A stretch of 64,000 bases of DNA, taken from DAOVFN01 sp964607835 (lineage in GTDB: Archaea > Aenigmatarchaeota > Aenigmatarchaeia > QMZP01). Numbering within the stretch: the first letter of the stretch is position 1; each line of letters opens with the position of its first letter. The translations under genes were made by a program, and so were the position numbers. Positions 17,399 to 26,004 of the stretch are shown piece by piece. The notes beneath the pieces were generated by a model that saw nothing but the letters and a program-made list of their open reading frames with translations, was not told where the DNA came from and ran no database searches. The DNA is taken from the NCBI GenBank assembly GCA_964607835.1, contig CAZSLL010000006.1, forward strand, positions 1 to 64,000, in the 5' to 3' direction.

Positions 17399-17548
17399 TT
17401 AGCCTCCCTGCATTCTGCATGCCAGATAGCTTCTCATCCGGGCCTCTCCGCCTTCTGGGACTTCCTTCCTTGCCTTTTGACCGCACTCAATCGACTTTTG
17501 TATAGAAACATTCCATTTTTCCATGGCTTCATCAACTGTTTTTGCCAT
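17399..17548 (-). CDS. First mini-protein of a two-gene unit (49 residues)
   Basis: ATG 17548 is preceded by a strong GGAGGAGGTG ribosome-binding site with ideal spacing. The product (MAKTVDEAMEKWNVSIQ..., ending CRMQGG) is helical and charged with two cysteines. It is upstream of, and abuts, a 47-residue mini-gene. A TATA-like tttttatataag lies at about 17696-17707, giving a leader of roughly 130 nt that contains a run of ten identical bases. Function unknown. Confidence 0.6.
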   Translation of the reverse strand: MAKTVDEAMEKWNVSIQKSIECGQKARKEVPEGGEARMRSYLACRMQGG

Positions 17549-17605
17549 TATTTCACCTCCTCCATTAGTTTAACCAGGCTGAAACTTGCATTATTAGGAG
17601 CAGTT

Positions 17606-17615
17606 GGGGGGGGGG
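17606..17615. repeat. Homopolymeric run of ten G in the mini-gene leader
   Basis: Ten consecutive G on the plus strand (C on the transcribed-sense strand) between the presumed TATA box at 17700 and the ribosome-binding site at 17555. Such tracts are prone to length change during replication and to sequencing error. Confidence 0.8.
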
Positions 17616-17771
17616 TTCATCCGCTCCCGCCCCACTTTCTCATAAGGAGGTAAATCACTTACAACTGCTTACCTGGTACTTAATAAAAAACATGACTTAT
17701 ATAAAAAGGCCATGTATGATAGCGTTTTTAAAAAAATATTTAATTAACTGATTGTATATATTCTTGTGTCT

Positions 17772-18152
17772 CTATTTAGGACAAGTTCTAAAACCCCAAG
17801 ATTTAATCAAATCATTGGCATCTCTTTCTAACATTTTTCTACTCATCTTTTTTGGGTTCTTGTAGTGATGTAATTCATAATGTGCAATCTCATGTGCAAT
17901 TGCATCTTCTTCCATACCTCTTTTCACTTTGTTCATTTTTAGGAAATTTAGACCAATGATGATAAAATGTTGGCTTTTAGTATGAAGTTCTATTCTTCCA
18001 GTAAGTCCACCTGAGTTCAAAACAAAAAAGATAGGAGGCTCTTCATTTTTTCTCCCTAAAAATAAATGACTAACAACATTTGAAGGTATCCTCATTAACG
18101 TTCTTTTTATTGCTTTTTTTGCTCCAAATTGGGGTTGCCATACGTGATACAA
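17772..18152 (-). CDS. Minigluzincin-like zinc metallopeptidase
   Basis: Protein of 126 residues. The zinc motif HEIAH (HExxH) lies in DAIAHEIAHYELHH near residue 87, followed about 25 residues later by LERDAND, which supplies the third ligand pattern (E...D) of M48-type and minigluzincin peptidases. No transmembrane helix, and short for M48, hence the minigluzincin comparison. It is in an AT-rich segment and is followed, in transcription order, by mini-genes. It may act together with the RHH-type gene upstream (18181-18393), as peptidase/regulator pairs do, but this is inference. Confidence 0.75.
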   Translation of the reverse strand: MYHVWQPQFGAKKAIKRTLMRIPSNVVSHLFLGRKNEEPPIFFVLNSGGLTGRIELHTKSQHFIIIGLNFLKMNKVKRGMEEDAIAHEIAHYELHHYKNPKKMSRKMLERDANDLIKSWGFRTCPK

Positions 18153-18180
18153 TTTACTTTTTTATTTATGTCCTCTTCAT

Positions 18181-18393
18181 TCATGATTTACCTCTAATCA
18201 AATGGCTCAATCGCACAAATGTCTGGAAAGCCTCTCTGTTTGCTTCATAGTTTGCATAGTCTTCAATTATTGCGTTCATGGTCATGTTTCTGTTGCTGAA
18301 TTGCAGTCGTTTGGTCAGGTCTTCCAGTCTGGCTTGGTTTTCTTTTGTAAGCCTAAATGATATTGGCGATTGCCTTGGAGATTTGCTTTTCAT
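18181..18393 (-). CDS. Small ribbon-helix-helix-like DNA-binding protein
   Basis: Protein of 70 residues. The N-terminal basic tail plus ISFRLTKENQARLEDLTK and RNMTMNAIIEDYANYE fit a ribbon-helix-helix fold (beta strand, helix, turn, helix). It lies 28 nt upstream of the metallopeptidase gene on the same strand, so the two are likely co-transcribed. The family includes antitoxins and mobile-element repressors. The AT-rich setting is consistent with acquired DNA. Confidence 0.6.
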   Translation of the reverse strand: MKSKSPRQSPISFRLTKENQARLEDLTKRLQFSNRNMTMNAIIEDYANYEANREAFQTFVRLSHLIRGKS

Positions 18394-18647
18394 GTGAACA
18401 AATGGTATTACAGAGTTATATTCATTGACAGCCCAAACCCAAAAAACAGCACAATGTTGAATTCAGACTACAAAATTTTTGTTCGAGTTGCAACAAAACA
18501 GCGCGAAAGTAACCAAAATGGTATTACCATAACGTGGATAGGGTAGTTCGAATGTAATACCTATTTAGTTCATTGGAATAGTGTTTGTCGTTTAACCCAG
18601 ATTGAATGAAAAACAAGCCTTTTAAACCATTTTCCTAACAAATCAAC
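18394..18647. other. AT-rich divergent intergenic region
   Basis: About 250 nt between the minus-strand RHH/peptidase pair and the plus-strand lipoprotein cluster. It contains GGTATTAC / GGTATTACC-like repeats (about 18404, 18521) and gaatgtaatacc (about 18549), i.e. three similar GGTATTAC half-sites in both orientations, plausible regulator sites for the RHH protein. No convincing open frame. Confidence 0.4.
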
Positions 18648-19517
18648 ATGGTAAGGGAAATTCCCATCCTGTTTGGAATAATTGCAGTTTTGTTTGTTTC
18701 TGGGTGCACAAACAGTATGGAGAGTGTTGGTAGAATTAGTTCATGTTCCTTTGAGAGTGCCATTGACAGAATTACTGATGAATTGGCTGTCTCAAGAGGA
18801 GAATGTATAGAAATCTGTTCTGATTATTGGCAAGGAACAGGCAAATCCAACCCAGAGTATGGACCCATAGGTCATTATTTCTGCAATTGCTATACCTGCG
18901 ATTCAAGATTCAAGGACTATAATAAGGGACTCGCTTCTTCTTCAACTACTGAATCATGTACTCCGAATTATGAATGTGCAGATTGGGGGAAATGTAATAT
19001 TTACCCAAATTATTCTGATGTTCCTATCAGACTTCGAGGGTGCTTGGATACCAACCAATGCGGAAATGAAATGAAGATTGAGGGATACGCCAGTGATAGA
19101 ATCAGGGAAGTGTTAAAAGAAGTATGCAAAAACAACTCGTCCGAGGTTATTTGTCAGGATAATGGCATGCTTGTTAGTGAAAGATGTGAATTAGAAAAAA
19201 CAATGGAATGGATAACTGTAAAAGAGTTTAGCGGAGTTAACAATAAAGTGACTGATACTTTCAACATAAATGGAGGCAAATGGAGATTCACTTGGGAATG
19301 TAAAGAGGATACAAGATTTGGAACAGGGTATGGAGGCATGAATATTTTTGCAACACCAACCGAATCCGATTATATCTTGATAGGAGAAAGTGTTTTCATG
19401 GGTAAGTGTGAAGGACCAGATACAACCTATGTATATGAAGGCCCAGGAGAATATTATTTAGATATAGATGTTGCAAATGTCCTACAATGGTCTGTGTTAA
19501 TTGAGGATTATTATTAA
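18648..19517 (+). CDS. Lipoprotein with Cys-rich N-terminal half
   Basis: Protein of 289 residues. Lipobox FVSGC near residue 20 gives a lipid-anchored exterior protein. A cysteine-dense region (ISSCSF, GECIEICSDYW, YFCNCYTC) precedes a CTPNYECADWGKC module also seen, in variant form, in the 3486 gene. The C-terminal ~110 residues look like a beta-sandwich (ITVKEFSGVNNKVTDTF, GGKWRFTWEC, YYLDIDVANV). It is the first of three consecutive lipoproteins in the AT-rich segment. Function unknown. Confidence 0.75.
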   Translation: MVREIPILFGIIAVLFVSGCTNSMESVGRISSCSFESAIDRITDELAVSRGECIEICSDYWQGTGKSNPEYGPIGHYFCNCYTCDSRFKDYNKGLASSSTTESCTPNYECADWGKCNIYPNYSDVPIRLRGCLDTNQCGNEMKIEGYASDRIREVLKEVCKNNSSEVICQDNGMLVSERCELEKTMEWITVKEFSGVNNKVTDTFNINGGKWRFTWECKEDTRFGTGYGGMNIFATPTESDYILIGESVFMGKCEGPDTTYVYEGPGEYYLDIDVANVLQWSVLIEDYY

Positions 19518-19577
19518 TGTGAAAAGGATAATCCAAATAGCTTTTATGGTTTTAAAGCATTTTTCCAAGAAATCAGT

Positions 19578-21270
19578 ATGAGGTATGGATTTGTCATAAC
19601 TGCTTGTATTATTGCTGTTTTGTTGATTTCTGGGTGTATCTCCAATATAGACCCAACTGATATAGCAAAAGCTACAGACTCGGTTAAAGAATTCCTAAAA
19701 GAGTATCCGAATGCGAATGTAATAGCTTCTCATATGAACCAAACAATCATGGAGGGTATTGTTGATGAATTAAGGGATGATTGTGGAGAACAGATGATGC
19801 TTGATTCCTATTGGAAAGTTCTGATTAAAGACCCTGATTCAAAGTCAAATGTTACAATATGGATTGAAGAAGGGAGTATGGAAGTTGTTTGTGTCATTAG
19901 AGAAGGGAACGAAACCCCTACCATTAAAGATGAAGAGAAAGAAGCTTCTGAAGAACTTACCGAAAATGTAACAGAGAATACTAGTGACGTTGNNNNNNNN
20001 NNGAATTCTCTGTGATGATTCTATTACCACCTGTTCAGATGGGGAGGTTGTGGCTTGTGATAATAATTGCAATTCAAATACAGGTCACTGTACATCATGT
20101 GTTCCGAGTTGTGAACACCATGAGCCATCTGAAAATGATGATTCAGATGAAGAAGAAACTCTTTATTGTGGAGATGACGCCTGCAATAACGAAGAAGATT
20201 ATAATTCTTGTCCAGAAGACTGTGCAAATCCATGCCCAAGCTCTTGTGATGATGACAATCCTTATACACTCGATTATTGCAATGAAGATACTAGTTACCA
20301 GTGTGCTCATGAATTAGTGAATTGTCAAAATGGAGATGATATTTGTCCAGAAGGCTGTATAAATTCGGACGATAGTGATTGCAGCATAATCTCGATACTA
20401 ACTCCAGAGTGGTCTACTACCGGATATATCACTTCTGATAATCAGTATGTTTATCTAGGAATTCATAAATCAAGTCCACCTGCTAAAATAAATATATATA
20501 AAAAGTCGGATTGGTCTTTAGATAATTCAATTTCCATTAATGATGAACCCAGCAGTGCTTTAAATGATATAGAAGTAGACGATAGTCAAATTTATATTGG
20601 AACACCTTCATCGGTTCAGATATTTGATAAGTCTGGGAATTATGTAGGAAATGTCTCTTTAGAATATGAACCTATGAGTATTGCGATAGATGATGAGAAT
20701 ATATATTTAGGGATGAAATCACCAAGTCATGATATACAAGTATATGATAAAAATACTCTCTCATTAATCAATTCACTGGACGGGCATGATAATCTTATAT
20801 GGGAATTGGAAGTTGATGGAAATTATATTTATTCTGGGTCGGAAGATAAGACCATAAAAATATGGGATAAGAGCAGTGGCACGTTAGTTAAGACTTTGTC
20901 ACAAACAAATTACGTAAACAACCTAAGAATAGACGATAACTATATCTATTCTCTCGATGCAAAAACGCAAGATGATACAGATAGGATAAGAATATGGAGT
21001 AAGTCTGATTTTGAATCGGAAAGAATAATACCTCTGGGCTGGGGACGTTGGATTGGTATGCAAATCGATTCTGACTATATCTATGTCGGTTATGCTGGAA
21101 GTGATAAAAACATAATATATGTATTTAGGAAATCAGATGGTTCTCCTCATAAAGAGTCTTATGGTAATCTCATCGGGGGTGGTGCATTGCCTATTGGAAT
21201 TGACAGCCAGTTTATTTATGTAAAGGGTGATTGTCCATCAGACTATTGTATACAAATCTGGAAGATGTAG
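19578..21270 (+). CDS. Lipoprotein with N-terminal FLKEYPNA domain, Cys modules and beta-propeller; split by a gap
   Basis: From 19578: lipobox LLISGC, then a domain (FLKEYPNANVIASH, LRDDCG, VLIKDPDSK, VTIWIEEG) homologous to the N-terminal domain of the 11422 lipoprotein. Ten Ns (19993-20002) follow an acidic stretch. After the gap the frame changes, consistent with unknown gap length, and continues with Cys modules including YCGDDACNNEED...CPEDC. It ends with about 290 residues of beta-propeller repeats (DGNYIYSGSEDKTIKIWDK; DDENIYLGMKS; DDNYIYSLDAK) resembling WD40/outer-surface propellers. Almost certainly one gene in the genome. Probably a surface binding protein. Confidence 0.75.
19971..20013. 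other. Ten-N assembly gap with inverted 9-mers at its edges
   Basis: ACAGAGAAT (19971-19979) before the gap and ATTCTCTGT (20005-20013) after it are exact reverse complements. This may be a hairpin that stopped assembly or an artefact of joining contig ends. The reading frames on the two sides differ by the arbitrary gap length. Confidence 0.7.
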
Positions 21271-21304
21271 ATAACCATTTAAGACGTTTTTCAAACAGAC
21301 CTAT

Positions 21305-22081
21305 ATGGACAGTAGATTTCCAATTCTTTTATGTATCATAGCAGTTGTGCTTACTTCGGGATGCAATGGACCGGAAAATCCAAACAATGAATCCCAAGGA
21401 ACAGTTGAATTGGCAGAGCAAGTCATGAAAAAAGACTTACCGCTTAGTGTAGCTGGACTTCCGGAAATGGATTTGTCTACCGTTGAAGGTTTTGAGAAAT
21501 TCCAGAAATTCGCTGACACCTCAAACGCCCTCATAGACGTTTTAAACGAGCACAATGAGTTGTTTGACATACCTCGGGTTCAGAAGAGACATGAAGCATA
21601 TAGCAAAGCCTCAACCACAATCACAGAATATGGTCCACTTGTTGGAAGTTATAATAGAGTAATACATACAGCAAGGATATATGAAGAGTCTCAAACAGAT
21701 GATAACCTAATAGATTTCTATAAAACATCAGGAGGATTTGCCCTAGAAATTGGTGTTATTACATGGGCAGTATTCTATAGGGCTTCATATTACAGTGTGG
21801 GTTTTGTTTACAGAGCAGTAGGCCTGAATAAATTGGCATTCAAGCACCCAAAGCTTGTATCACACATACTTTCAAATGCACATTGGACAGTAAGGAATAC
21901 GATGGTAACGGCAAGTTCACAGTTAGCACGGCAGGCATCATTGGGGATGATTGAGGGGCTACAACACCTATCCAAAATACCTGGTGCGTTAGAATCATCA
22001 TATGATAATGCTAAATCATTTTCAGATTCCGTTATGATTCATCTCACATCCCAGAACTCGACCACAAATAATATTGTATGA
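21305..22081 (+). CDS. Lipoprotein, helical, function unknown
   Basis: Protein of 258 residues. Lipobox VLTSGC near residue 20. The remainder is mostly helical without cysteines, with one hydrophobic stretch (FALEIGVITWAVFYRASYYS) about residues 145-165. No family recognised. It is the third lipoprotein in a row, each with its own short upstream TATA-like sequence, suggesting separate transcription units in an acquired surface-protein cluster. Confidence 0.65.
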   Translation: MDSRFPILLCIIAVVLTSGCNGPENPNNESQGTVELAEQVMKKDLPLSVAGLPEMDLSTVEGFEKFQKFADTSNALIDVLNEHNELFDIPRVQKRHEAYSKASTTITEYGPLVGSYNRVIHTARIYEESQTDDNLIDFYKTSGGFALEIGVITWAVFYRASYYSVGFVYRAVGLNKLAFKHPKLVSHILSNAHWTVRNTMVTASSQLARQASLGMIEGLQHLSKIPGALESSYDNAKSFSDSVMIHLTSQNSTTNNIV

Positions 22082-22095
22082 TAAGCGTTTTGGTT

Positions 22096-22284
22096 TCAAC
22101 GACCCTTTATCCACATGTATGCCCCGATAATTGCTAAACTTAGTGGAATATACCTAAGACTTAGTTGTGCAGCAATGCATTCAAAGAAACCAAGCGTACA
22201 TAATGCTTCTATAAATGCATCTGTTATAACTGGCATTATGAACAGAACCACTAGCCCTTTCTTAATTACTTCTCCCAAATCCAT
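22096..22284 (-). CDS. Small two-helix membrane protein
   Basis: Protein of 62 residues with two hydrophobic helices (GLVVLFIMPVITDAFIEAL and IPLSLAIIGAYMWI) joined by a short Cys-containing loop. It ends 14 nt after the convergent lipoprotein. It starts 11 nt downstream of the zinc-ribbon gene on the same strand, so the two are probably co-transcribed. Confidence 0.55.
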   Translation of the reverse strand: MDLGEVIKKGLVVLFIMPVITDAFIEALCTLGFFECIAAQLSLRYIPLSLAIIGAYMWIKGR

Positions 22285-22295
22285 TACATCACCGA

Positions 22296-22664
22296 TTAAT
22301 ATTTATATTTGAAATGCTTGTTGAACAAGTCTATCAAATAGTCTTCCTTGATTACTTTCTTCCATGCTTTTGCCCTATCCCTTTTCGATGGTTCTGAAGG
22401 ATGATGCTTCTCATTTCCGAGCTCTTTTGCAGTTCTTATCTGGCCCTTGCCCCAACAAATAATGGTTTCTTCTTTGGGCAGCCTAAGTTTCTTTAGGCAA
22501 GGAGTGCATACATAATGACCTCCTGGAATTCTTTTTGGAACAGTGCGGTGACAAATCTCGCAAACATGGATATAGTGAATACCATTGCCAGACTGTATAT
22601 AGAATCTCTTTTGCCAACCTTCTTCAATTTTTTCAATTTCTTCTTTCTTGTGCAAATCAGACAT
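22296..22664 (-). CDS. Zinc-ribbon protein of unknown function
   Basis: Protein of 122 residues. CEICHRTVPKRIPGGHYVCTPC (C-x2-C...C-x2-C, about residues 35-56) forms a treble-clef or zinc ribbon. The flanks are basic and helical (RDRAKAWKKVIKEDYL). Likely nucleic-acid or protein binding; no family recognised. First gene of a two-gene minus-strand unit at the edge of the AT-rich segment. Confidence 0.65.
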   Translation of the reverse strand: MSDLHKKEEIEKIEEGWQKRFYIQSGNGIHYIHVCEICHRTVPKRIPGGHYVCTPCLKKLRLPKEETIICWGKGQIRTAKELGNEKHHPSEPSKRDRAKAWKKVIKEDYLIDLFNKHFKYKY

Positions 22665-22730
22665 GTTTATCTTATAAACATAACAATTAAATATCGAATA
22701 CTGTTGGCATTCTAAATAATGAGTTATTGG

Positions 22731-23795
22731 CTACGCCTCCACCATGAGCGTCTGGAACTTGCTGGAGACAATGTACCTGTATGTCTTGCCCACCTTCTTC
22801 CTTTCCACCAGGCCCTCGGTCATGAGCCTCCTGAGGAGGTTGTTCACTGCCCTGACCGCATTGTCCCTGTTCTTGTAGGCCTCGTCATCCATGGCGCTGA
22901 TTATGCCTGAGGGGGTCATTTCCCCTCCCTTTGAAAGCGTGTCCAGTATCATTCTCTGCCTCTCGGGCAGCACGTCCAGGGCCTCTATGGAAAGCCTCTC
23001 CTCTGGCTGCCTGCTCTCGCTAATGAAATCAGAGTCTATGGTTGATATGTTCTTGTCAACTGCCTCCTGTATGAGCTCAGAGCACAGCCTGAGAACCTCC
23101 CTGGGGAAGCCTCCTGTCCTCTGAAAAACATAATCAACAGTCCCGCTGGTGAATGGCTTTATGTCGTCTCCCCCTATCCTGGATATCCTCCTTTTTATGA
23201 GCTCCCTTGTCTCAGACTTGGTTAGCGTGGTGAGCTCCACCTTGGTGCCTACCCTCCTAAGAAGGCTCTCCAGGCTGGCCTTCATGGTGCTCTCGAAGAC
23301 AGGCAGTGCAGCCATTACAATTGTGAGGTTCTCGATATGGTCGGTGAGTGCCCTCAGCCATTCCATGCTCTCGGGGCTGGACTCCTGGCACTCGTCAATG
23401 AACATGAGAACCTTCCTGTTGCTTAGCTTTTCATTAAGCACCTGACTCAGGTTGTATATGTTCAGTCCGTTGCCCCTGCTGAGAATGGACGCCAGGAAGC
23501 CCTTCCTGGTGAAATCATGAAAAACCTGCAGCCAGTCCTCATGATTCCTGGGCGGCTTTGGAAGGTAGAGTATGTGGTCATACTCTTTGTTCAGCTTCTT
23601 CATGAGCGACTTCACAAGCGTGGTCTTGCCTGAACCCGTGGGCCCGAGGATGAGCGAGAACTTGTTGCCGCTCTGGAGTCCGTCCATGAGGGAGCTTGTT
23701 TCCCTGTCATAGCCCACGAAAATGTCAGGAAGAATCTGGAAAGTGAAGGGGTTCGCATCCCAGTCAAACAGGGTATTTATCTTTTCCGAGTACAT
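22731..23795 (-). CDS. AAA-type ATPase with C-terminal winged helix
   Basis: About 354 residues from ATG 23795 (a GTG nine nucleotides upstream is possible). Walker A GPTGSGKTT near residue 55, Walker B VLMFIDECQE near 130, arginine/sensor regions FESTMKASLESLLRRVG and GGFPREVLRLC, and a C-terminal winged helix (LPERQRMILDTLSKGGEMTP..., LLRRLMTEGLVERKKVGKTY). The layout resembles the Cdc6/Orc and TniB/ExeA-like group of archaeal ATPases. Cdc6/Orc identity is not supported without origin-binding features, so treat as a regulatory or DNA-binding ATPase. Upstream DNA holds several CACGTGAA palindromic sites. Confidence 0.75.
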   Translation of the reverse strand: MYSEKINTLFDWDANPFTFQILPDIFVGYDRETSSLMDGLQSGNKFSLILGPTGSGKTTLVKSLMKKLNKEYDHILYLPKPPRNHEDWLQVFHDFTRKGFLASILSRGNGLNIYNLSQVLNEKLSNRKVLMFIDECQESSPESMEWLRALTDHIENLTIVMAALPVFESTMKASLESLLRRVGTKVELTTLTKSETRELIKRRISRIGGDDIKPFTSGTVDYVFQRTGGFPREVLRLCSELIQEAVDKNISTIDSDFISESRQPEERLSIEALDVLPERQRMILDTLSKGGEMTPSGIISAMDDEAYKNRDNAVRAVNNLLRRLMTEGLVERKKVGKTYRYIVSSKFQTLMVEA

Positions 23796-23809
23796 TATAA
23801 TCACACAAG

Positions 23810-23925
23810 TTCACGTGAAGTTATGAAGTTCCTGAATAGTAAAATTAATGATTAGGGATTTATAAGAATTATGGTAACCAAACTTCACATGTTCCTTCAT
23901 ATCAGCACGTGAAGGTTACGTGCGT
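23810..23925. promoter_or_regulatory. CACGTG palindrome cluster between the AAA ATPase and thpR
   Basis: A perfect TTCACGTGAA palindrome (23810-23819) lies just upstream of the ATPase start. Across the intergenic region are CTTCACATGTTCC (about 23883) and the inverted pair GCACGT (23905-23910) / ACGTGC (23918-23923) around GAAGGTT. The repeated CACGTGAA half-sites in a divergent promoter suggest operators, perhaps for the ATPase's own winged helix. Confidence 0.5.
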
Positions 23926-23972
23926 AGCCCGGGGCGTAAAATTTATATAAGCCCTGAGAACAATCCAAAGAC

Positions 23973-24527
23973 ATGCGCCTGTTCATAGCAGCAGACACCT
24001 CCCAGCCTGTCAGGGAGGAATGCATAAGGCTCGTGAATTCCCTGAATGAGACCGGTGCAGACCTCAGGCCCGTGGCTCCTGAGAACCTTCACGTAACTCT
24101 CAAGTTCCTCGGTGAAATACGTGAAGATTGCGTGAAGAATGTGGAGCGTGCTGTTTTAGAATCTGCATGCCACACCATGCCTTTCACTGTAAGGTTCTCT
24201 GTCATGGGATACTTTGGAGGGACACGGTTTCCAAGAACAATATGGCTGGGGCCTTCCCTTGGGAGGGACAGCCTTATAGGGCTGTCAGAGAGCCTTAACG
24301 AGAAGCTCTCATGGGCGAGGAATGAGGGCAGGAAGCCAAAGCCGCACCTGACCCTGGCCCGGGTCAGGACTCCTGTGAATGCGGAAAGACTGGTGGAAGC
24401 CATCCGTTCCATGAGGGATGTGAAGATAGATGAACTTGATGTGAAGGAGATCATGCTCATGAAAAGCGTCCTGAGGCCTGATGGGCCGGAGTACACGGTT
24501 GTGAGCAGGTTTCCGCTGGGTTCATGA
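23973..24527 (+). CDS. thpR: RNA 2',3'-cyclic phosphodiesterase (2'-5' RNA ligase family)
   Basis: Protein of 184 residues with the two HxTx motifs of the 2H phosphoesterase family: HVTL (about 40-43, in ENLHVTLKFLGE) and HLTL (about 124, in KPHLTLARV). The enzyme acts on 2',3'-cyclic phosphate ends of RNA and is linked to tRNA processing; with many tRNA introns in this genome the role is apt, though unproven. A TATA-like tttatata precedes the ATG by about 30 nt. The stop overlaps the next gene by 4 nt. Confidence 0.92.
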   Translation: MRLFIAADTSQPVREECIRLVNSLNETGADLRPVAPENLHVTLKFLGEIREDCVKNVERAVLESACHTMPFTVRFSVMGYFGGTRFPRTIWLGPSLGRDSLIGLSESLNEKLSWARNEGRKPKPHLTLARVRTPVNAERLVEAIRSMRDVKIDELDVKEIMLMKSVLRPDGPEYTVVSRFPLGS

Positions 24528-24904
24528 TACAGGGTGCTTGTGTGAAGGAAAGGAGCATTATTCTTGCATGCATAATCGGGTCCCTTGCGGGCACGGCCTC
24601 CCTATACCTTGTATCATTCATGCTTGAGGAGACCGAGATGGGGGCAGGCGAGATAGGAACAGAGCATGTGGGAATGAGGGTGGCGCTGAACGGGTCCATC
24701 GGGAACGTTGACTTTCACAATAATGGCCACATCTTCTTCACGTTAATGGATGACACTGGCTCTGTTGATGTGGTGATATGGGAGAGCAGGGCAGAGCAGC
24801 TCGAGCTCTCGGGTGTCAACCTTTCAGGGATAAGTGAAGGAATGCAGGCAGGTGTCAGGGGGGATGTAGAGTACTACCGCGGGAATGTTCAGGTGGTGCT
24901 TTAG
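24524..24904 (+). CDS. Membrane-anchored OB-fold protein
   Basis: Protein of 126 residues overlapping the end of thpR by 4 nt. One N-terminal transmembrane helix (IILACIIGSLAGTASLYLVSF) is followed by a compact OB-fold (about residues 45-126: VGMRVALNGSIGNV, HIFFTLMDDTGSVDVVIWES, GMQAGVRGDVEYYRGNVQVV). OB-folds of this form bind single-stranded nucleic acid or oligosaccharide. Anchoring would place it outside if the helix is a signal anchor. Function unknown. Confidence 0.65.
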   Translation: MIQGACVKERSIILACIIGSLAGTASLYLVSFMLEETEMGAGEIGTEHVGMRVALNGSIGNVDFHNNGHIFFTLMDDTGSVDVVIWESRAEQLELSGVNLSGISEGMQAGVRGDVEYYRGNVQVVL

Positions 24905-24907
24905 AAT

Positions 24908-25942
24908 CTAGAAATACTTTGAAGAGCTTTTGAGGGCCTGCACAGTTAGGCTCACCGCGTCCTTGAGGTCTTTCATGTCAGCAACCTCGCATGTGCTGTG
25001 TATGTGCCTTGTTGGAACAGAAATGCCGCCTGCAGGTATGCCTTCTCTTATCATGGGAACCACAGAGCTGTCCATAGCCCCCCCTGAGATGACCTCGTAC
25101 TGTATCTTAACCTTTGCGGCATTTGCGGATGAATCCAGCCATTTCCTGACGGAAGGGTTGATGAAGCTTATGGCATCCTTCAGCGCCACCGCAGGACCCT
25201 TTCCTATTTGCAGAGAGGCCTCAGAAGGCTTTACCCCCGGGACGTCCCCTCCTATTGCAGTGTCTAAAGCTATGACAGCATCAGGATTTATTCCAAAAGC
25301 TGCTCCCCTCACGCCCACGAGCCCGACCTCTTCCTGGATGGTGCCCACTGCGTAGACCGTGCCCTTGAAGCCCTTGAGCTGCTTCATGGCCTCGACCATG
25401 ACAGCGCATCCAATCCTGTTGTCAAGGCCTGGCCCGGTTATCCTTGTTCCCAGCATCTTGTCTAATGCTGCTACCCTGGTTATGAAGTCGCCGACCCTGA
25501 CTCCTGCCTTCTCTGCGTCCTTTTTGTCTTTGGCGCCTATGTCAATGAACATGTCCTTTTTCTTTACAGGGGTCTTCATCTCCTCCTGGTCCATTATGTG
25601 AGGCGGCCTGGAACCTATCACGCCTATTACATGCCCCTTTGAACCGTGAATCTTGACCTTGGTAAGTGGAATGTACCTGGTGTCCCATCCTCCCACGGTC
25701 TCAAAGTAGAGAAATCCCTTGTCATCAACGTGCTTGACCATTAATCCGAGCTCGTCCATATGGGCAGCAAGCATTATCCTGGGCGAGCCCTTTCCCTTCC
25801 TGGCTATGAGGTTTCCGATTTTGTCGACCCTTATCTCATCAACGTGGGGCCTGAGCTCCTTCTTCATGGTTTCCCTGATGGTGTTTTCGAATCCAGAAAT
25901 AGACTCAGCGTCAACCATCTTCCTGAGCGTGTTCTCAATCAC
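24908..25942 (-). CDS. M42-family aminopeptidase (TET-type)
   Basis: Protein of 344 residues. The metal and catalytic signature is complete: AAHMDELG (His ligand), GPGLDNRIG (bridging Asp), TIQEEVGLVG (catalytic Glu and ligand), ALDTA (Asp ligand) and RHIHSTCEVADM (His ligand). M42 enzymes form dodecameric tetrahedral shells that trim peptides released by the proteasome. It is convergent with the OB-fold gene and divergent from the methyltransferase. Confidence 0.93.
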   Translation of the reverse strand: MIENTLRKMVDAESISGFENTIRETMKKELRPHVDEIRVDKIGNLIARKGKGSPRIMLAAHMDELGLMVKHVDDKGFLYFETVGGWDTRYIPLTKVKIHGSKGHVIGVIGSRPPHIMDQEEMKTPVKKKDMFIDIGAKDKKDAEKAGVRVGDFITRVAALDKMLGTRITGPGLDNRIGCAVMVEAMKQLKGFKGTVYAVGTIQEEVGLVGVRGAAFGINPDAVIALDTAIGGDVPGVKPSEASLQIGKGPAVALKDAISFINPSVRKWLDSSANAAKVKIQYEVISGGAMDSSVVPMIREGIPAGGISVPTRHIHSTCEVADMKDLKDAVSLTVQALKSSSKYF

Positions 25943-26004
25943 TTTACCACTGCTAATACTTTGTGCGCATGGTTTATATTTATTTCATGGGGGGAATTTT
26001 TATC

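Noticed and set aside
22731..23795. Cdc6/Orc1 replication initiator and adjacent origin
   Set aside because: AAA and winged-helix domains are present, but the Walker B and flanking motifs do not match Orc1/Cdc6 closely, and the upstream palindromes lack origin-recognition-box features or an AT-rich unwinding element.
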